Shown piece after piece: positions 8,716-18,015 of a stretch of DNA of 64,000 nt. The notes beneath the pieces were generated by a model. The model worked only from the letters and a program-made list of their open reading frames with translations, did not search any database and was not told where the DNA came from. Source of the DNA: Cognatiyoonia sp965661665 (GTDB lineage: Bacteria > Pseudomonadota > Alphaproteobacteria > Rhodobacterales > Rhodobacteraceae); NCBI RefSeq assembly GCF_965661665.1, contig NZ_CBFIEO010000011.1, positions 1-64,000 of the forward strand, read 5' to 3'. A program made the position numbers and the translations under genes. Position 1 is the stretch's first letter, and the number at the start of each line of letters is the position of its first letter.

Positions 8716-10002
8716 ATGAATGCACCCCACCGTGATACCGGTTTCTTCACCGCCGATCTTGCCGACACCGACGCAGATATTTTTGGCGCGATCAGCCGCG
8801 AACTTGGCCGTCAGCGGCATGAGATTGAGCTGATTGCCTCTGAAAACATCGTCTCTAAGGCCGTCATGCAGGCGCAGGGCTCGGTGATGACGAACAAGTA
8901 CGCCGAAGGCTACTCCGGCCGACGTTATTACGGCGGGTGTCAGTTTGTGGACGAGGCCGAAGACCTTGCGATTGAGCGGGCCTGCAAGCTGTTTGACTGT
9001 GGCTTTGCCAACGTTCAGCCGAACTCGGGCAGCCAAGCCAACCAAGGTGTGTTTCAGGCGCTTTTGCAGCCATGTGACACGATCCTAGGCATGTCGTTGG
9101 ATGCGGGTGGACACCTGACGCACGGTGCTGCGCCCAACCAGTCGGGCAAGTGGTTCAATGCCGTTCATTATGGCGTGCGGGAAGATACGCTCGACGTTGA
9201 TTATGATCAGATCGAAGAATTGGCTCTGGAACATGAGCCAAAGCTCATCATTGCGGGCGGCTCAGCCATCCCGCGCCAGCTTGATTTTGCGCGATTCCGC
9301 GCGATCGCGGACAAGGTTGGGGCCTATCTCTTGGCGGATGTGGCGCACTTTGCAGGCTTGATTGCCGCAGGAGTGTACCCATCGCCCTTCCCCCATGTCC
9401 ACGCGGCGACCACCACCACTCACAAGACGCTGCGTGGCCCGAGGGGTGGCATGATCCTGACCAATGATGAGAAGCTCGCAAAGAAGTTCAACTCCGCTAT
9501 TTTCCCCGGCATTCAGGGCGGTCCGCTCATGCATGTGATCGCAGCGAAGGCTGTGGCGTTCGGTGAGGCATTGCAACCGTCATTCGTGGACTACCAGAAG
9601 CAGGTCATCCGCAATGCGCAGGCGCTGTCAGATGCTCTGCAAGAGGGTGGTTTGAGCGTTGTCACGGGCGGCACCGACACGCATGTCATGCTTGTTGATC
9701 TGCGGCCGAAAGGCGTGAAGGGCAACACGGCGGAGGCCGCATTGGGCCGCGCGCATATCACTTGCAATAAGAATGGCATCCCGTTTGACACTGAAAAGCC
9801 GATGATCACGTCCGGCCTGCGTCTTGGCTCCCCAGCGGGCACGACGCGCGGGTTTACAGAGACGGAATTCCGTCAAATCGGACACTGGATCGTTGAGGTT
9901 GTGGATGGGCTTGCCACCAATGACGGACAGGAGAATACAGCTGTCGAGCAGCGCGTGAAAGCGCAGGTCGAAGCCATGTGTGAAAACTTCCCGATCTATT
10001 GA
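8716..10002 (+). CDS. glyA: Serine hydroxymethyltransferase
   Basis: The 428-residue PLP enzyme interconverts glycine plus methylene-tetrahydrofolate with serine, the C1 entry step of the serine cycle. Conserved parts include LIASENIVS, the NKYAEGYSGRRYYGGC substrate loop and the cofactor lysine in TTTTHKTLRGPRGG. It is the last gene of the plus-strand operon, 14 bp after hprA. Its place suggests a copy dedicated to the serine cycle, since most genomes carry another glyA elsewhere; this window cannot show that. A weak hairpin (ACCTAA/TTAGGT) follows at about 10018-10034. Confidence 0.95.
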   Translation: MNAPHRDTGFFTADLADTDADIFGAISRELGRQRHEIELIASENIVSKAVMQAQGSVMTNKYAEGYSGRRYYGGCQFVDEAEDLAIERACKLFDCGFANVQPNSGSQANQGVFQALLQPCDTILGMSLDAGGHLTHGAAPNQSGKWFNAVHYGVREDTLDVDYDQIEELALEHEPKLIIAGGSAIPRQLDFARFRAIADKVGAYLLADVAHFAGLIAAGVYPSPFPHVHAATTTTHKTLRGPRGGMILTNDEKLAKKFNSAIFPGIQGGPLMHVIAAKAVAFGEALQPSFVDYQKQVIRNAQALSDALQEGGLSVVTGGTDTHVMLVDLRPKGVKGNTAEAALGRAHITCNKNGIPFDTEKPMITSGLRLGSPAGTTRGFTETEFRQIGHWIVEVVDGLATNDGQENTAVEQRVKAQVEAMCENFPIY

Positions 10003-10225
10003 TCAGAGAGGGCGGGACCTAATCGTTTTAGGTGCTGCCCAATCGGCCAACCCACCGAAATTCAACCATAAAATAGAAACCGTGAGATTGGTGAAATCCT
10101 GAGGCGCATTCTCGATTGTTATGCGCAACATTTCGCGTTTTCCCCCTAACGTTGCCACATTCTCGGCGTTCTTCATGGCTATCGGCCCGTAAGAGTTTTT
10201 TACCCGTCCGAAGTTAAGAAGACCC

Positions 10226-11244
10226 ATGGCGATTATCAACGGCGACGACAGCAACAACACGATAGTTGGCACTGCTGATGCAGACACAATTACTGGCGGC
10301 GCTGGTAACGACACAATCAACGCCGGTGCTGGTGATGATGTCGTCGATGGTGGCAGTTCCACATTCTCAAACACCCCCTTGTTCCTTGATTGGACCAATC
10401 AAGGTGTCGACGGCACAGATATTTTTGCTGGGTTCACGCAGGACACCGGTGGGATAGATGTCGCAGTTAGCTTCACCAATGGTGGAGTCTGGACGGGAGC
10501 GACTGTTGAAGCGGACGAAACCTACGTAGATACCGGCGAACCTTTTGATCCCAATTCCTGTCTTGGCTTGCGGGGCTGTGGGACAGGTATGGCTTGGACG
10601 ACAGCGCTTGATTTTAGCTCCGTCGCAGCCTCCGGTCTTTTTGCCAGTGTTGAAATGTCATTCCTTGTTTCTGTCCTGACAGTGTTGTGTCGCCCCTGAC
10701 CGGGCCGAAGCTGGTCGAAGACCTTCAAATTGGTGATCACGTCCTGACCCGCGATAATGGATATAAGCCAATCTGCTGGATTGGGCGAAAGTCGCTTGAC
10801 ACAACAGAGCTGGCTCGCCGCCCACAGATGCGCCCCATACACATTGCGCAGGGTGCTTTGGGCAAACAGGCACCGGTCTGATATATGCTGGTGTCGCCCC
10901 AACATTGGATATTGGTGGCGAGCACGGCCTTGTCGCTTCTTTCGGGAGAGCCGGAGGCTTTGGTTTGTGCAAAGCATCTAACACATCGCGACGGGGTAGA
11001 GATCGCGGCAGATGCAGATGGGGTGACCTACATCCATTTCATGTTTGACGGCCACGAAATCGTCCATGTCGATGGCACATGAAGCGAAAGCTTCCAACCA
11101 GGTGACATTGTGACAGATACGGTTCTGTCGGATGTTTTTATCGAACTCTTGGAACTTTTCCCAGAACTTGGTCATGCCGCCAATAGGCAAGCCTTTGGCG
11201 CGGCGCGCACGACGTTGAAGCCACATGAGGCCGTCTTTATCTAG
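10226..11244 (+). pseudogene. RTX-repeat/Hint-domain (Hedgehog-intein type) protein, disrupted
   Basis: The 5' part encodes calcium-binding RTX nonapeptides (GGAGNDTINAGAGDD) and continues to about 10680. The second part lies in another frame and encodes a Hint_2-type domain (PKLVEDLQIGDHVLTRDNG, then LVSPQHW). It is interrupted by in-frame TGA codons at 10879-10881 and 11080-11082. It ends with ESFQPGD and the typical tail TLKPHEAVF before TAG at 11242. The frame change near 10680 may include a deletion of the Hint N-terminus. Intact relatives are probably secreted proteins of unknown role. One frameshift plus two stops makes function unlikely. Confidence 0.85.
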
Positions 11245-11261
11245 CGTTCTCTAACCAGGGC

Positions 11262-12161
11262 TTAAAAGATGATTGCACCCTTTTGCGCTATGACCTTGCA
11301 AGCGAGGTCATGGCCCGCACGCATCGATGTTGCGTTATCCGACCCGCTAATGAGGGCGCCAAGATAGGCCGCGTTGAAGCTGTCGCCCGCCGCTGTTGTG
11401 TCGACAACTGCCGTTGGTTTTGAGGTGATCTCTGGAACGGTCCCATCAAGTCCAACTGGCCCGTCTGCACCACGTTTCAGGGTGCCAATGCCAATGCCGT
11501 AGCCCGCAAAACGTTTCAAAACATCCACGGTGGAGGCATCGCCGAACAGGGCCATTTCGTCGTCAACCGAGGGCATGCCGATATCACAGGTGGCCCATGC
11601 ACGCTCCGTCTCGCGCCGGGCAAGATTGGCGTCGCCCCAAAGGTGTGGACGGTAGTTGCTGTCGAATGCGACGACCCCACCATTCGCGCGGAAGGCGTCG
11701 ATTGCCTCAAACAACCGGTTGCGGTTGGCCTGTTCCAAAATGGCGAGGCTGATGCCCGTGAACAGCAGGTGCGTGAGCCCGTTCAGCATGTCGGAAATCT
11801 CAGGTAAATCAGGGTTGCCCAAACACCGCGCAGCAGACGCGCTGCGCCAATAAGTAAAGCTGCGCTCACCCTTGTCATCGGTTTCAATGGCGTAAAGGCC
11901 GGGACCACGGTCAGGATGGGTGAAAATACGGTCAGACCCGACGTTGTATTTCGCCATATGCGCCCGAATACGATCGGAGAAGCCGTCCTTCCCAAGACCC
12001 GTCACGTAGTCGACTTTGACGTCGGGATACTCATGCGCAATGTAAACGGCAGTGTTGTAGGTGTCGCCCGCAACGCCAAGCTGCGCATTAGTGCCAGAGC
12101 CCAAAACCAGCTCAAGCATAACCTCGCCAAGACAGCCCACAGGGGCACCATCTTTAACCAT
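11262..12161 (-). CDS. kdgK: 2-keto-3-deoxygluconate kinase (PfkB family)
   Basis: The 299-residue PfkB-type sugar kinase has the N-terminal glycine-rich CLGEVMLELVLG and a GDTYNTAVY substrate segment. The C-terminal anion hole and catalytic Asp lie in VDTTAAGDSFNAAYLG. The pattern fits KDG kinases, which make 2-keto-3-deoxy-6-phosphogluconate in the cytoplasm. It lies 31 bp after the IlvD/Edd dehydratase on the same strand, which could supply 2-keto-3-deoxy acids. ATG 12161 is preceded by AGAGGAAGGA; an upstream in-frame start at 12221 would overlap the dehydratase. No aldolase for the product is visible nearby. Confidence 0.85.
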   Translation of the reverse strand: MVKDGAPVGCLGEVMLELVLGSGTNAQLGVAGDTYNTAVYIAHEYPDVKVDYVTGLGKDGFSDRIRAHMAKYNVGSDRIFTHPDRGPGLYAIETDDKGERSFTYWRSASAARCLGNPDLPEISDMLNGLTHLLFTGISLAILEQANRNRLFEAIDAFRANGGVVAFDSNYRPHLWGDANLARRETERAWATCDIGMPSVDDEMALFGDASTVDVLKRFAGYGIGIGTLKRGADGPVGLDGTVPEITSKPTAVVDTTAAGDSFNAAYLGALISGSDNATSMRAGHDLACKVIAQKGAIIF

Positions 12162-12192
12162 TTGGTCCTTCCTCTGGGGTGTAGTTGCCTGA

Positions 12193-13989
12193 CTAGTGGC
12201 TGTCTCGGGGGCGATGCCCACGCGCGGTATCGCGGTAATCCGGCGCGTCGCGCAAGGTCATGCCCGTATCCAAACCTGATACCAGTTCGCGGAAATATTG
12301 CTGCCATGGGGTTTGGCTTTCTGGCATCTGGTATCCGCCCGTCTCTGCCAAAGAGCGGGCGCGATCGGCCAACTCGTCCAGTGGGACCAACATGTCAGCC
12401 GTGCCTTTGCCAAGATCAAAGCGGACGCGATCGCCGTTCTTGAGCAGCGCCAAACCGCCACCTGCGGCGGCTTCCGGCGAGGCGTTAAGGATGGAGGGGG
12501 AGCCGGAGGTGCCCGACTGCCGACCGTCTCCGACGCAAGGCAACGCGTCGATGCCTTTCTTCAGAAGGTAAGACGGCGCGCGCATATTCACGACCTCCGC
12601 CCCGCCCGGGTATCCTTTGGGGCCTGCGCCGCGCATGAAGAGAACGCAGTTTTCGTCAATGTTCTCTGCCTGATCATCGATGCGGTGATGGAAGTCTTCG
12701 GGTCCATCAAACACGACCGCCCGCCCTTCGAATGCATTGGGATCATCGGGGTTGGACAGGTAGCGCGCTTTGAAAGCCTCTGAGATCACGCTGGTTTTCA
12801 TGATCGCACTGTCAAAAAGGTTGCCTTTAAGGTTCAAGAAACCCGCATCGTCCACCAATGGATTGTCGAGGGTGCGGATCACATCTGTGTTGGTTGCTGC
12901 CTTGCCGTCGCAGTTTGCGCCCATTGTCTGGCCATTCACTGTTATGGCGTCAGGGTTTGGCAGCAAACCGCCCTTCACCAGTTCCGCCACAACGGACGGA
13001 ACACCGCCTGCGCGGTGATAATCCTCACCCAAATAAGTGCCGGCGGGTTGCAGGTTTACGAGAAGTGGCACCTTGTAGCCCAGCGACTGCCAATCATCGT
13101 TGTTGAGTGGAACGCCCAAATGCGCGGCGATGGCATTCAGATGGATTGGCGCGTTGGTCGAGCCGCCGATGGCGGAGTTGATCACGATCGCATTCTCAAA
13201 CGCTTCGCGGGTCATAATGTCGGAAGGGCGCATATCCTCCCACACCATGTCGACAATGCGTTTGCCCGTCTCATAACTGACCTGCGCCCGCTCACGATAG
13301 GGGGCGGGAATGGCTGCGCTGCCGGGCAGTTGCATGCCCAAGGCTTCGGCCAAAGAGTTCATCGTTGTTGCCGTGCCCATCGTGTTGCAGTAGCCAACGG
13401 AGGGGGCACTGGAGGCGGCGATTTCCATGAAATTGTCGCCGTCAATCTCCCCTTTCGCCATCAGTTCCCGCGCTTTCCAGATCACCGTGCCGGAGCCGGC
13501 TCTTTCCCCGTTCCAATAGCCGTTGAGCATGGGGCCAACCGAAAGGGCAATTGCAGGGATGTTGACTGTGGCAGCCGCCATCAACAAGGCAGGGGTGGTC
13601 TTGTCACAACCGATGTTCAGGACCACACCATCAAGCGGGTACCCTTGCAGCGTTTCCACCAATGAGAGATATGCGAGGTTGCGATCAAGGTTTGCCGTTG
13701 GGCGTTTGCCGGTTTCCTGGATGGGATGCACCGGCACCTCTATCGGGGTGCCACCCGCCGCGATGATCCCGTCGCGGACCCGCTTGGTGAGTTCAAGGTG
13801 ATGTCTGTTGCAAGGAGAGAGATCGCTGCCGGTCTGGGCAATCGCGATGATCGGCTTGCCTTCCTGCAACTCTTCCCGCGTCAGCCCATAATTGAGGTAG
13901 CGCTCAAGATAGAGCGCTGTAATCTCGGGATCGCCCTCACGCGCGAACCAATCACGCGAGCGCAGATTTTCCTTCTTCATCTTGGTCAT
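12193..13989 (-). CDS. IlvD/Edd-family sugar-acid dehydratase (arabonate/xylonate-type)
   Basis: The 598-residue protein has the length of the pentonate/hexonate branch of the IlvD/Edd family. The three iron-sulfur cysteines are visible in SDLSPCNRHH, NIGCDKTTP and GYCNTMGTA. The catalytic C-terminal region GGRQSGTSG-like appears as GDGRQSGTSGSPSIL. Such enzymes dehydrate L-arabonate, D-xylonate or gluconate to 2-keto-3-deoxy acids. The following KDG kinase favours a hexonate substrate or an acid entering at KDG, but the sequence alone does not fix it. The start is taken at ATG 13989; an in-frame ATG nine bases later is possible and no strong ribosome site separates them. Confidence 0.85.
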   Translation of the reverse strand: MTKMKKENLRSRDWFAREGDPEITALYLERYLNYGLTREELQEGKPIIAIAQTGSDLSPCNRHHLELTKRVRDGIIAAGGTPIEVPVHPIQETGKRPTANLDRNLAYLSLVETLQGYPLDGVVLNIGCDKTTPALLMAAATVNIPAIALSVGPMLNGYWNGERAGSGTVIWKARELMAKGEIDGDNFMEIAASSAPSVGYCNTMGTATTMNSLAEALGMQLPGSAAIPAPYRERAQVSYETGKRIVDMVWEDMRPSDIMTREAFENAIVINSAIGGSTNAPIHLNAIAAHLGVPLNNDDWQSLGYKVPLLVNLQPAGTYLGEDYHRAGGVPSVVAELVKGGLLPNPDAITVNGQTMGANCDGKAATNTDVIRTLDNPLVDDAGFLNLKGNLFDSAIMKTSVISEAFKARYLSNPDDPNAFEGRAVVFDGPEDFHHRIDDQAENIDENCVLFMRGAGPKGYPGGAEVVNMRAPSYLLKKGIDALPCVGDGRQSGTSGSPSILNASPEAAAGGGLALLKNGDRVRFDLGKGTADMLVPLDELADRARSLAETGGYQMPESQTPWQQYFRELVSGLDTGMTLRDAPDYRDTARGHRPRDSH

Positions 13990-14171
13990 AACGAGCTTTC
14001 AGAAATGGTAGTGACCACTGTCTGACTCTTTCATGCGCCGTATTCAAGGCGTTAGCTTTGACTGCTGCGCGAAGGCGATATGTGAGAGATTTTGCATATT
14101 CGGCAAAAAATACTGTAGTTATTTTGCGCGCTACAACCCAAGGTGGCGTCACAATTTTTTGTGAGGGACAC

Positions 14172-14267
14172 ATGAAGAGATCATTTTTGGCTTTAACGCT
14201 TTTGCTTACACCACTGACTGCCAACGCATTTGAGCGCGATACTGTGAATACGACCCAAATACGCTAA
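14172..14267 (+). pseudogene. Truncated secreted-protein remnant (signal peptide only)
   Basis: Only 31 residues are encoded. They begin with a convincing signal peptide (MKRSFLALTLLLTPLTANAF) after a GAGGGA ribosome site, then run out after 12 residues at a TAA. The 3' end abuts and overlaps the end of the decayed recombinase gene on the opposite strand. The likely reading is the 5' stump of an exported-protein gene cut off by an integration or deletion. It is too short to assign. Confidence 0.45.
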
Positions 14268-14898
14268 ATTTCAATGGCTTCTGCGATGCCCAGAGCATCT
14301 TCGAGCTCCACACCAAGATACCGAACAGTACTGCCCAGCTTCGTGTGGCCGAGCAGAAATTGCACTGCCCGTAGGTTGCCTGTTTTCTTGTAGATCTGCG
14401 TGACCTGTGTGCGTCGGATCGAGTGTATGCCGTATGCACTCGCCTTAAGCCCGATGGACGTGACCCAATCGCGCACGATCCGGGCGTACTGCCGGGTCGA
14501 AATATGCAGCCGTTCATGGAAGCGGCCGGCCAAAGGTACTCTGAGCCGACCATGAGCTCGTTTTCCATCCACTTCTCGACCGAGGCTCGGGTGCCTTCGG
14601 AAATCTCAAATCGCACGGGTTTCTGGGTTTTGCTTTGCAGGCCGGAAGCGCGTTCCTTGATCTGGCCAGACGCCATTACGTCAACGACTTTCATCTTCAC
14701 CAAGTCACAGCCACGCAATTTGCTGTCGATCGCCATGTTAAACAGTGCGAGGTCTTGATGGTTCTCTGCTAGTTCAAGCCGCACTCGGATTGCCCAAACG
14801 TGTTTGAGCTTCAAAGGTCGTTTCTGACCAATGATGCGACCCTTGTTCTAAGCGGGGCGGAGTGCGCGAATGGCTGGCAGGTTCGGTGTGGTTTCCAT
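14264..14898 (-). pseudogene. Tyrosine recombinase/phage integrase, disrupted
   Basis: Reading from ATG 14898, the product starts METTPNLPAIRALRPA and meets an in-frame TAG at 14848-14850, where a Trp is expected. It continues as RIIGQKRPLKLKHVWAIRVR and then DSKLRGCDLVKMKV. Near 14530, after EYLWP, a one-base loss shifts the frame. The catalytic C-terminus then follows (HSIRRTQVTQIY, LLGHTKLGSTVRYLG) with the recombinase R, H and Y residues. The intact form would be about 210 residues. The gene marks a past mobile element. No flanking att repeats could be recognised by eye, and the nearest tRNA is 11 kb away. Confidence 0.85.
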
Positions 14899-15051
14899 GA
14901 TTGATCCTCCGATCCGCCATGCCTTCCCAAAGCGACAACCCAATGCTGACGGGCACAGTGTACCACAGGATGTTGCGCTGCCCACCTGGACAGGCGAGAA
15001 CTCATCAACAGGCTCAACATTCAACACACAAACATCATGAAACCCGCTTCA

Positions 15052-15936
15052 TCAGATTCGGCTGACGTGCCAATCTGCAAAAAGGTGCGCTTGCTCTGAA
15101 AATGGCTGCGTATCGTAGCCCGCGAACAAGCCATCTTGCGTGACCAATACCGTGCGCCAGCCACGTGCCGCAGCGCCCAAAATATCTGTATGAAGAGTGT
15201 CGCCGCACATCGCTATCCGGTCAGGCTCAAGCGAAGCCAGTGACTCTTCGATTAGGTCATAGACGTCGGGGAAAGGTTTTCCAAAGAAGTGGACATAGCT
15301 TGGGAATTGGTCGGCGATCTGGTGGCCGTAGTGCCCTGGCTCAATGGAGAATCCATTATCACGAGGCGCGGCCAGATCTGCGTTTGCGATCAATATTTTT
15401 CGCGGGCGCTGCTGCATCGCTGACATCAACAAGCCTTGACGCGAGGTTGTCCAGTCCGCTGTCGACAGAAACAGAAATTGTTCGGCTTTGTCATAGTCGT
15501 CGGCGTTGTCTTTCAGGCGCGTCACGCTGCTAGGCAGATCGTTCAGCGGGTCATAGTCGTCGGCGATTACCCCCCAACTCCCGTCACTCAGGTTTTGAAG
15601 AGCCGCTTCCCGGCTGGTGATGATTTCATCATCCATGACGCGCAATCCAAGGCGTTGGAACTTTGCAATTGCACCCTCTCTGTCATAGCTTGCGGCATTG
15701 GTGAGGATGCGAATGGCGCAACCTCGTGCCCGCAGCTGATCCAGACGTAAATCTGCACCGGGGATCATCGTTTCGCCCACATTTAATACGCCAAATGCGT
15801 CAAAAACAAAGGCATCAACCTGATCGTCGATGTCTAGCAATGACGAGATCCCAAGCGAGGCTTCGCGAGCGACAACGTTTGGAAACCGTGCCCGCACTTC
15901 TTCGTAACGATCAAATATCGACTGCGTTGTCAGCAT
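15052..15936 (-). CDS. HAD-superfamily IIA phosphatase (NagD-like, TIGR01459 type)
   Basis: The 294-residue protein has HAD motif I FVFDAFGVL (catalytic Asp pair replaced in the FDAFG form seen in this subfamily). Motif II lies around ILTNAAS, a lysine in FFGKPFP, and the acidic motif MCGDTLHTDILGA. NagD-like members dephosphorylate small sugar and glycerol phosphates. It is transcribed away from the DeoR-type regulator and Ugp-like ABC genes and shares their promoter region with the 22-bp inverted pair. A role as glycerol-3-phosphate phosphatase in the same pathway is therefore inferred. The substrate is not shown by the sequence. Confidence 0.78.
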   Translation of the reverse strand: MLTTQSIFDRYEEVRARFPNVVAREASLGISSLLDIDDQVDAFVFDAFGVLNVGETMIPGADLRLDQLRARGCAIRILTNAASYDREGAIAKFQRLGLRVMDDEIITSREAALQNLSDGSWGVIADDYDPLNDLPSSVTRLKDNADDYDKAEQFLFLSTADWTTSRQGLLMSAMQQRPRKILIANADLAAPRDNGFSIEPGHYGHQIADQFPSYVHFFGKPFPDVYDLIEESLASLEPDRIAMCGDTLHTDILGAAARGWRTVLVTQDGLFAGYDTQPFSEQAHLFADWHVSRI

Positions 15937-16005
15937 GCTTCCCCATTTCGTTTTCTGATCGCCCGCTTGGCGAACACCTTAAAGGAATATTCTGTAAGCG
16001 AAAGT

Positions 16006-16133
16006 AAAAACCACAAAACAACATTTTATTGGGGTCTTTGATGGATCAAACACCCATTTTCTGACTGAGCTTAGGCTCATCCACCGCAAACCCCCGGCCG
16101 CATCACGCAAAAAAATGTTGTTTTGTGGTTTTT
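16006..16133. promoter_or_regulatory. Perfect 22-bp inverted sequence pair in the divergent ugp-like promoter (candidate DeoR operators)
   Basis: The arm at 16006-16027 is the exact reverse complement of the arm at 16112-16133. The core reads TGTTGTTTTGTGG in the right arm. The arms start 106 bp apart, about ten helical turns. They lie between the HAD gene and the DeoR gene, where a regulator of that family would bind. The right arm ends 42 bp before the DeoR start. Confidence 0.7.
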
Positions 16134-16175
16134 TGCAGATTAACCTTCCGAGAGACTCATGGTCGCGGGGGTGGA

Positions 16176-16955
16176 ATGTCATCAAAAAAACAAAGACGAC
16201 GCGAAGCGATCTCGGCTTTGGTGCTTGAACAGGGGGCTGTGACCATTGGTTCGCTGGCTGACCGGTTTAATGTTTCCATGCAGACGATCCGGCGCGACGT
16301 GGATACCCTTTGCGAAGGCGACATGCTGCACCGTGTCCATGGCCGCATCGAGCTGAGCGAAGAATTTCTCAATACGCCTTTCGATCAACGTGCTGGCACG
16401 AACCTGATGGGTAAGCGCGCCATCGGAGAGGCCGCCGCTGAGCTGATTCCTGACGGTGCTACTTTGTTCATTTCCATCGGTTCGACGCCGCTGAGCGTTG
16501 CGCAGGCCTTGCGCCGCCGGAAGGGCCTGACCGTCATCACAAACAACCTGAGTGCCGCGATGGCGCTGAGCGAGGACGTCTCAAATCGGATCATCCTGCC
16601 CGGTGGTGAGGTGCGTTTGCCGGATCGCGACATTTTGGGCAACGAAGTGCTGGATTTTTTTGGACGCTTCCGTGCGGATTTCGCGGTGTTTGGTGCCGCG
16701 GGGATCGCAGACGACGGTGGGTTGCTGGAATTTCACACAACTGAAGTCAGCGCGACACAAAAGATTTGTGAAAATGCCAAACAGTCTCTTCTGGTGATCG
16801 ATGGGTCAAAGTTTGGGCGTCAGGCCCCCGCGTTGGGCGGCAATATAGCTGACATGGACAGGATCATCATCGACCGACGGCCGGGGGAGCAGTTTGCGTC
16901 TTTGCTGGCCACCCTCAAAGATCGGCTGCTTGTGGCTGAAGGACATGCAAAATGA
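16176..16955 (+). CDS. DeoR/GlpR-family transcriptional repressor
   Basis: The 259-residue protein has the DeoR helix-turn-helix at about residues 8-60 (TIGSLADRFNVSMQTIRRDVDTL). The sugar-phosphate-binding DeoRC domain follows, with GATLFISIGSTPLSVAQAL, VITNNLSAA and DGSKFG. Such repressors release DNA on binding a phosphorylated sugar; here glycerol-3-phosphate is the likely ligand by context. ATG 16176 follows GGGGGTGG. It overlaps the ABC ATPase gene by 4 bp (ATGA), so it is the first gene of the import operon. It is probably autoregulated through the 22-bp pair upstream. Confidence 0.9.
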   Translation: MSSKKQRRREAISALVLEQGAVTIGSLADRFNVSMQTIRRDVDTLCEGDMLHRVHGRIELSEEFLNTPFDQRAGTNLMGKRAIGEAAAELIPDGATLFISIGSTPLSVAQALRRRKGLTVITNNLSAAMALSEDVSNRIILPGGEVRLPDRDILGNEVLDFFGRFRADFAVFGAAGIADDGGLLEFHTTEVSATQKICENAKQSLLVIDGSKFGRQAPALGGNIADMDRIIIDRRPGEQFASLLATLKDRLLVAEGHAK

Positions 16956-17968
16956 CAACACCGTTTGTGAAGCTCGATGGCGTGGCAAAACGCTGGAACG
17001 GCAAATTGGGCGTTGAAGGCATCACGTTAGATATTCCCGAGGGTAGCTTTACCGCCCTTTTGGGCCCGTCGGGGTGCGGGAAATCAACGACGCTTCGCTT
17101 GTTGGCGGGATTGGAATTGCCCGACGAGGGTAAGATTTTGATCGATCGCAAGGTTGTGACGACCAGTGCGGCATCGGACCGGAACTTGTCGATGGTGTTC
17201 CAGTCCTACGCACTTTTTCCGCATCTGTCGGTCGCCGAAAATGTCATGTTTGGCCTGAAGGTCAGGCGCGTCCCAAAGAAAGAGCGGCTGGAGAAGCTGC
17301 GCCGCGCTTTAGAAATCACCGACCTGCTCGGTCTTGAAGATCGCAAGCCTGGCGAATTATCAGGCGGACAGCGCCAGCGTGTCGCCTTGGCCCGCGCCAT
17401 CGTGGCGGGGCAACGCCTGTGCCTGATGGATGAACCGCTCTCCAATCTTGATGCCAAGCTGCGCAACGCCGTGCGCAAGGACATCAAGAAGTTGCAGCGC
17501 GATCTGGGCATCACAGTCGTCTATGTGACTCACGACCAGACAGAAGCGATGAGCATGGCCGACACGGTTGTGCTAATGAAAGACGGGCATATCCAGCAGG
17601 TTGGTGCGCCCGAGGACCTGTACAGCAGGCCCAACAATACCTTTGTTGCCGAGTTTGTCGGCGCGCCACCCATGGCTTTGATGCAATCTTCCGTTTTGGA
17701 TGGGTTTGGCGATGACAAGACAATCGGGATCAGAGCCGAAAATATCCAGATTGTGCCAAAAGGCGAGGGGCGGATGCGGTGCACTGTCAATGAAAGTGAA
17801 TTTTTGGGGGCAGAGACGCTGATCGGTCTGGATCGCGCCGGCACTTCAGGACTTTGCGTGCTCAAACCGGGTCTTTCGATGATGGCCGATGGCAGCGAAA
17901 TCGACATCACCTTTCACGACGAAAACCTGCACGTCTTTGACGCTGCGGGCCAACGACTGGCTGGGTGA
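16952..17968 (+). CDS. ugpC: ABC importer ATPase, UgpC/MalK type
   Basis: The 338-residue carbohydrate-type ATPase has Walker A GPSGCGKST (38-46), signature LSGGQRQRVALARA, Walker B LCLMDEP and a C-terminal regulatory OB/TOBE region (about 235-338). It energises import of the substrate bound by the periplasmic protein encoded next. The ugpC symbol is by context; MalK-like ATPases are hard to tell apart. It is translationally coupled to the DeoR gene, and the binding-protein gene follows after 47 bp. Confidence 0.85.
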   Translation: MTTPFVKLDGVAKRWNGKLGVEGITLDIPEGSFTALLGPSGCGKSTTLRLLAGLELPDEGKILIDRKVVTTSAASDRNLSMVFQSYALFPHLSVAENVMFGLKVRRVPKKERLEKLRRALEITDLLGLEDRKPGELSGGQRQRVALARAIVAGQRLCLMDEPLSNLDAKLRNAVRKDIKKLQRDLGITVVYVTHDQTEAMSMADTVVLMKDGHIQQVGAPEDLYSRPNNTFVAEFVGAPPMALMQSSVLDGFGDDKTIGIRAENIQIVPKGEGRMRCTVNESEFLGAETLIGLDRAGTSGLCVLKPGLSMMADGSEIDITFHDENLHVFDAAGQRLAG

Positions 17969-18015
17969 AAATCACCGGCTGACAAAACAACCAACTAAAA
18001 CCAAGGGAGAGAAAG

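Noticed and set aside
10733..10740. GTGATCAC inside the Hint pseudogene as another regulon site
   Set aside because: It lies within coding-derived sequence, has no partner 21 bp away and is not upstream of a metabolic gene.
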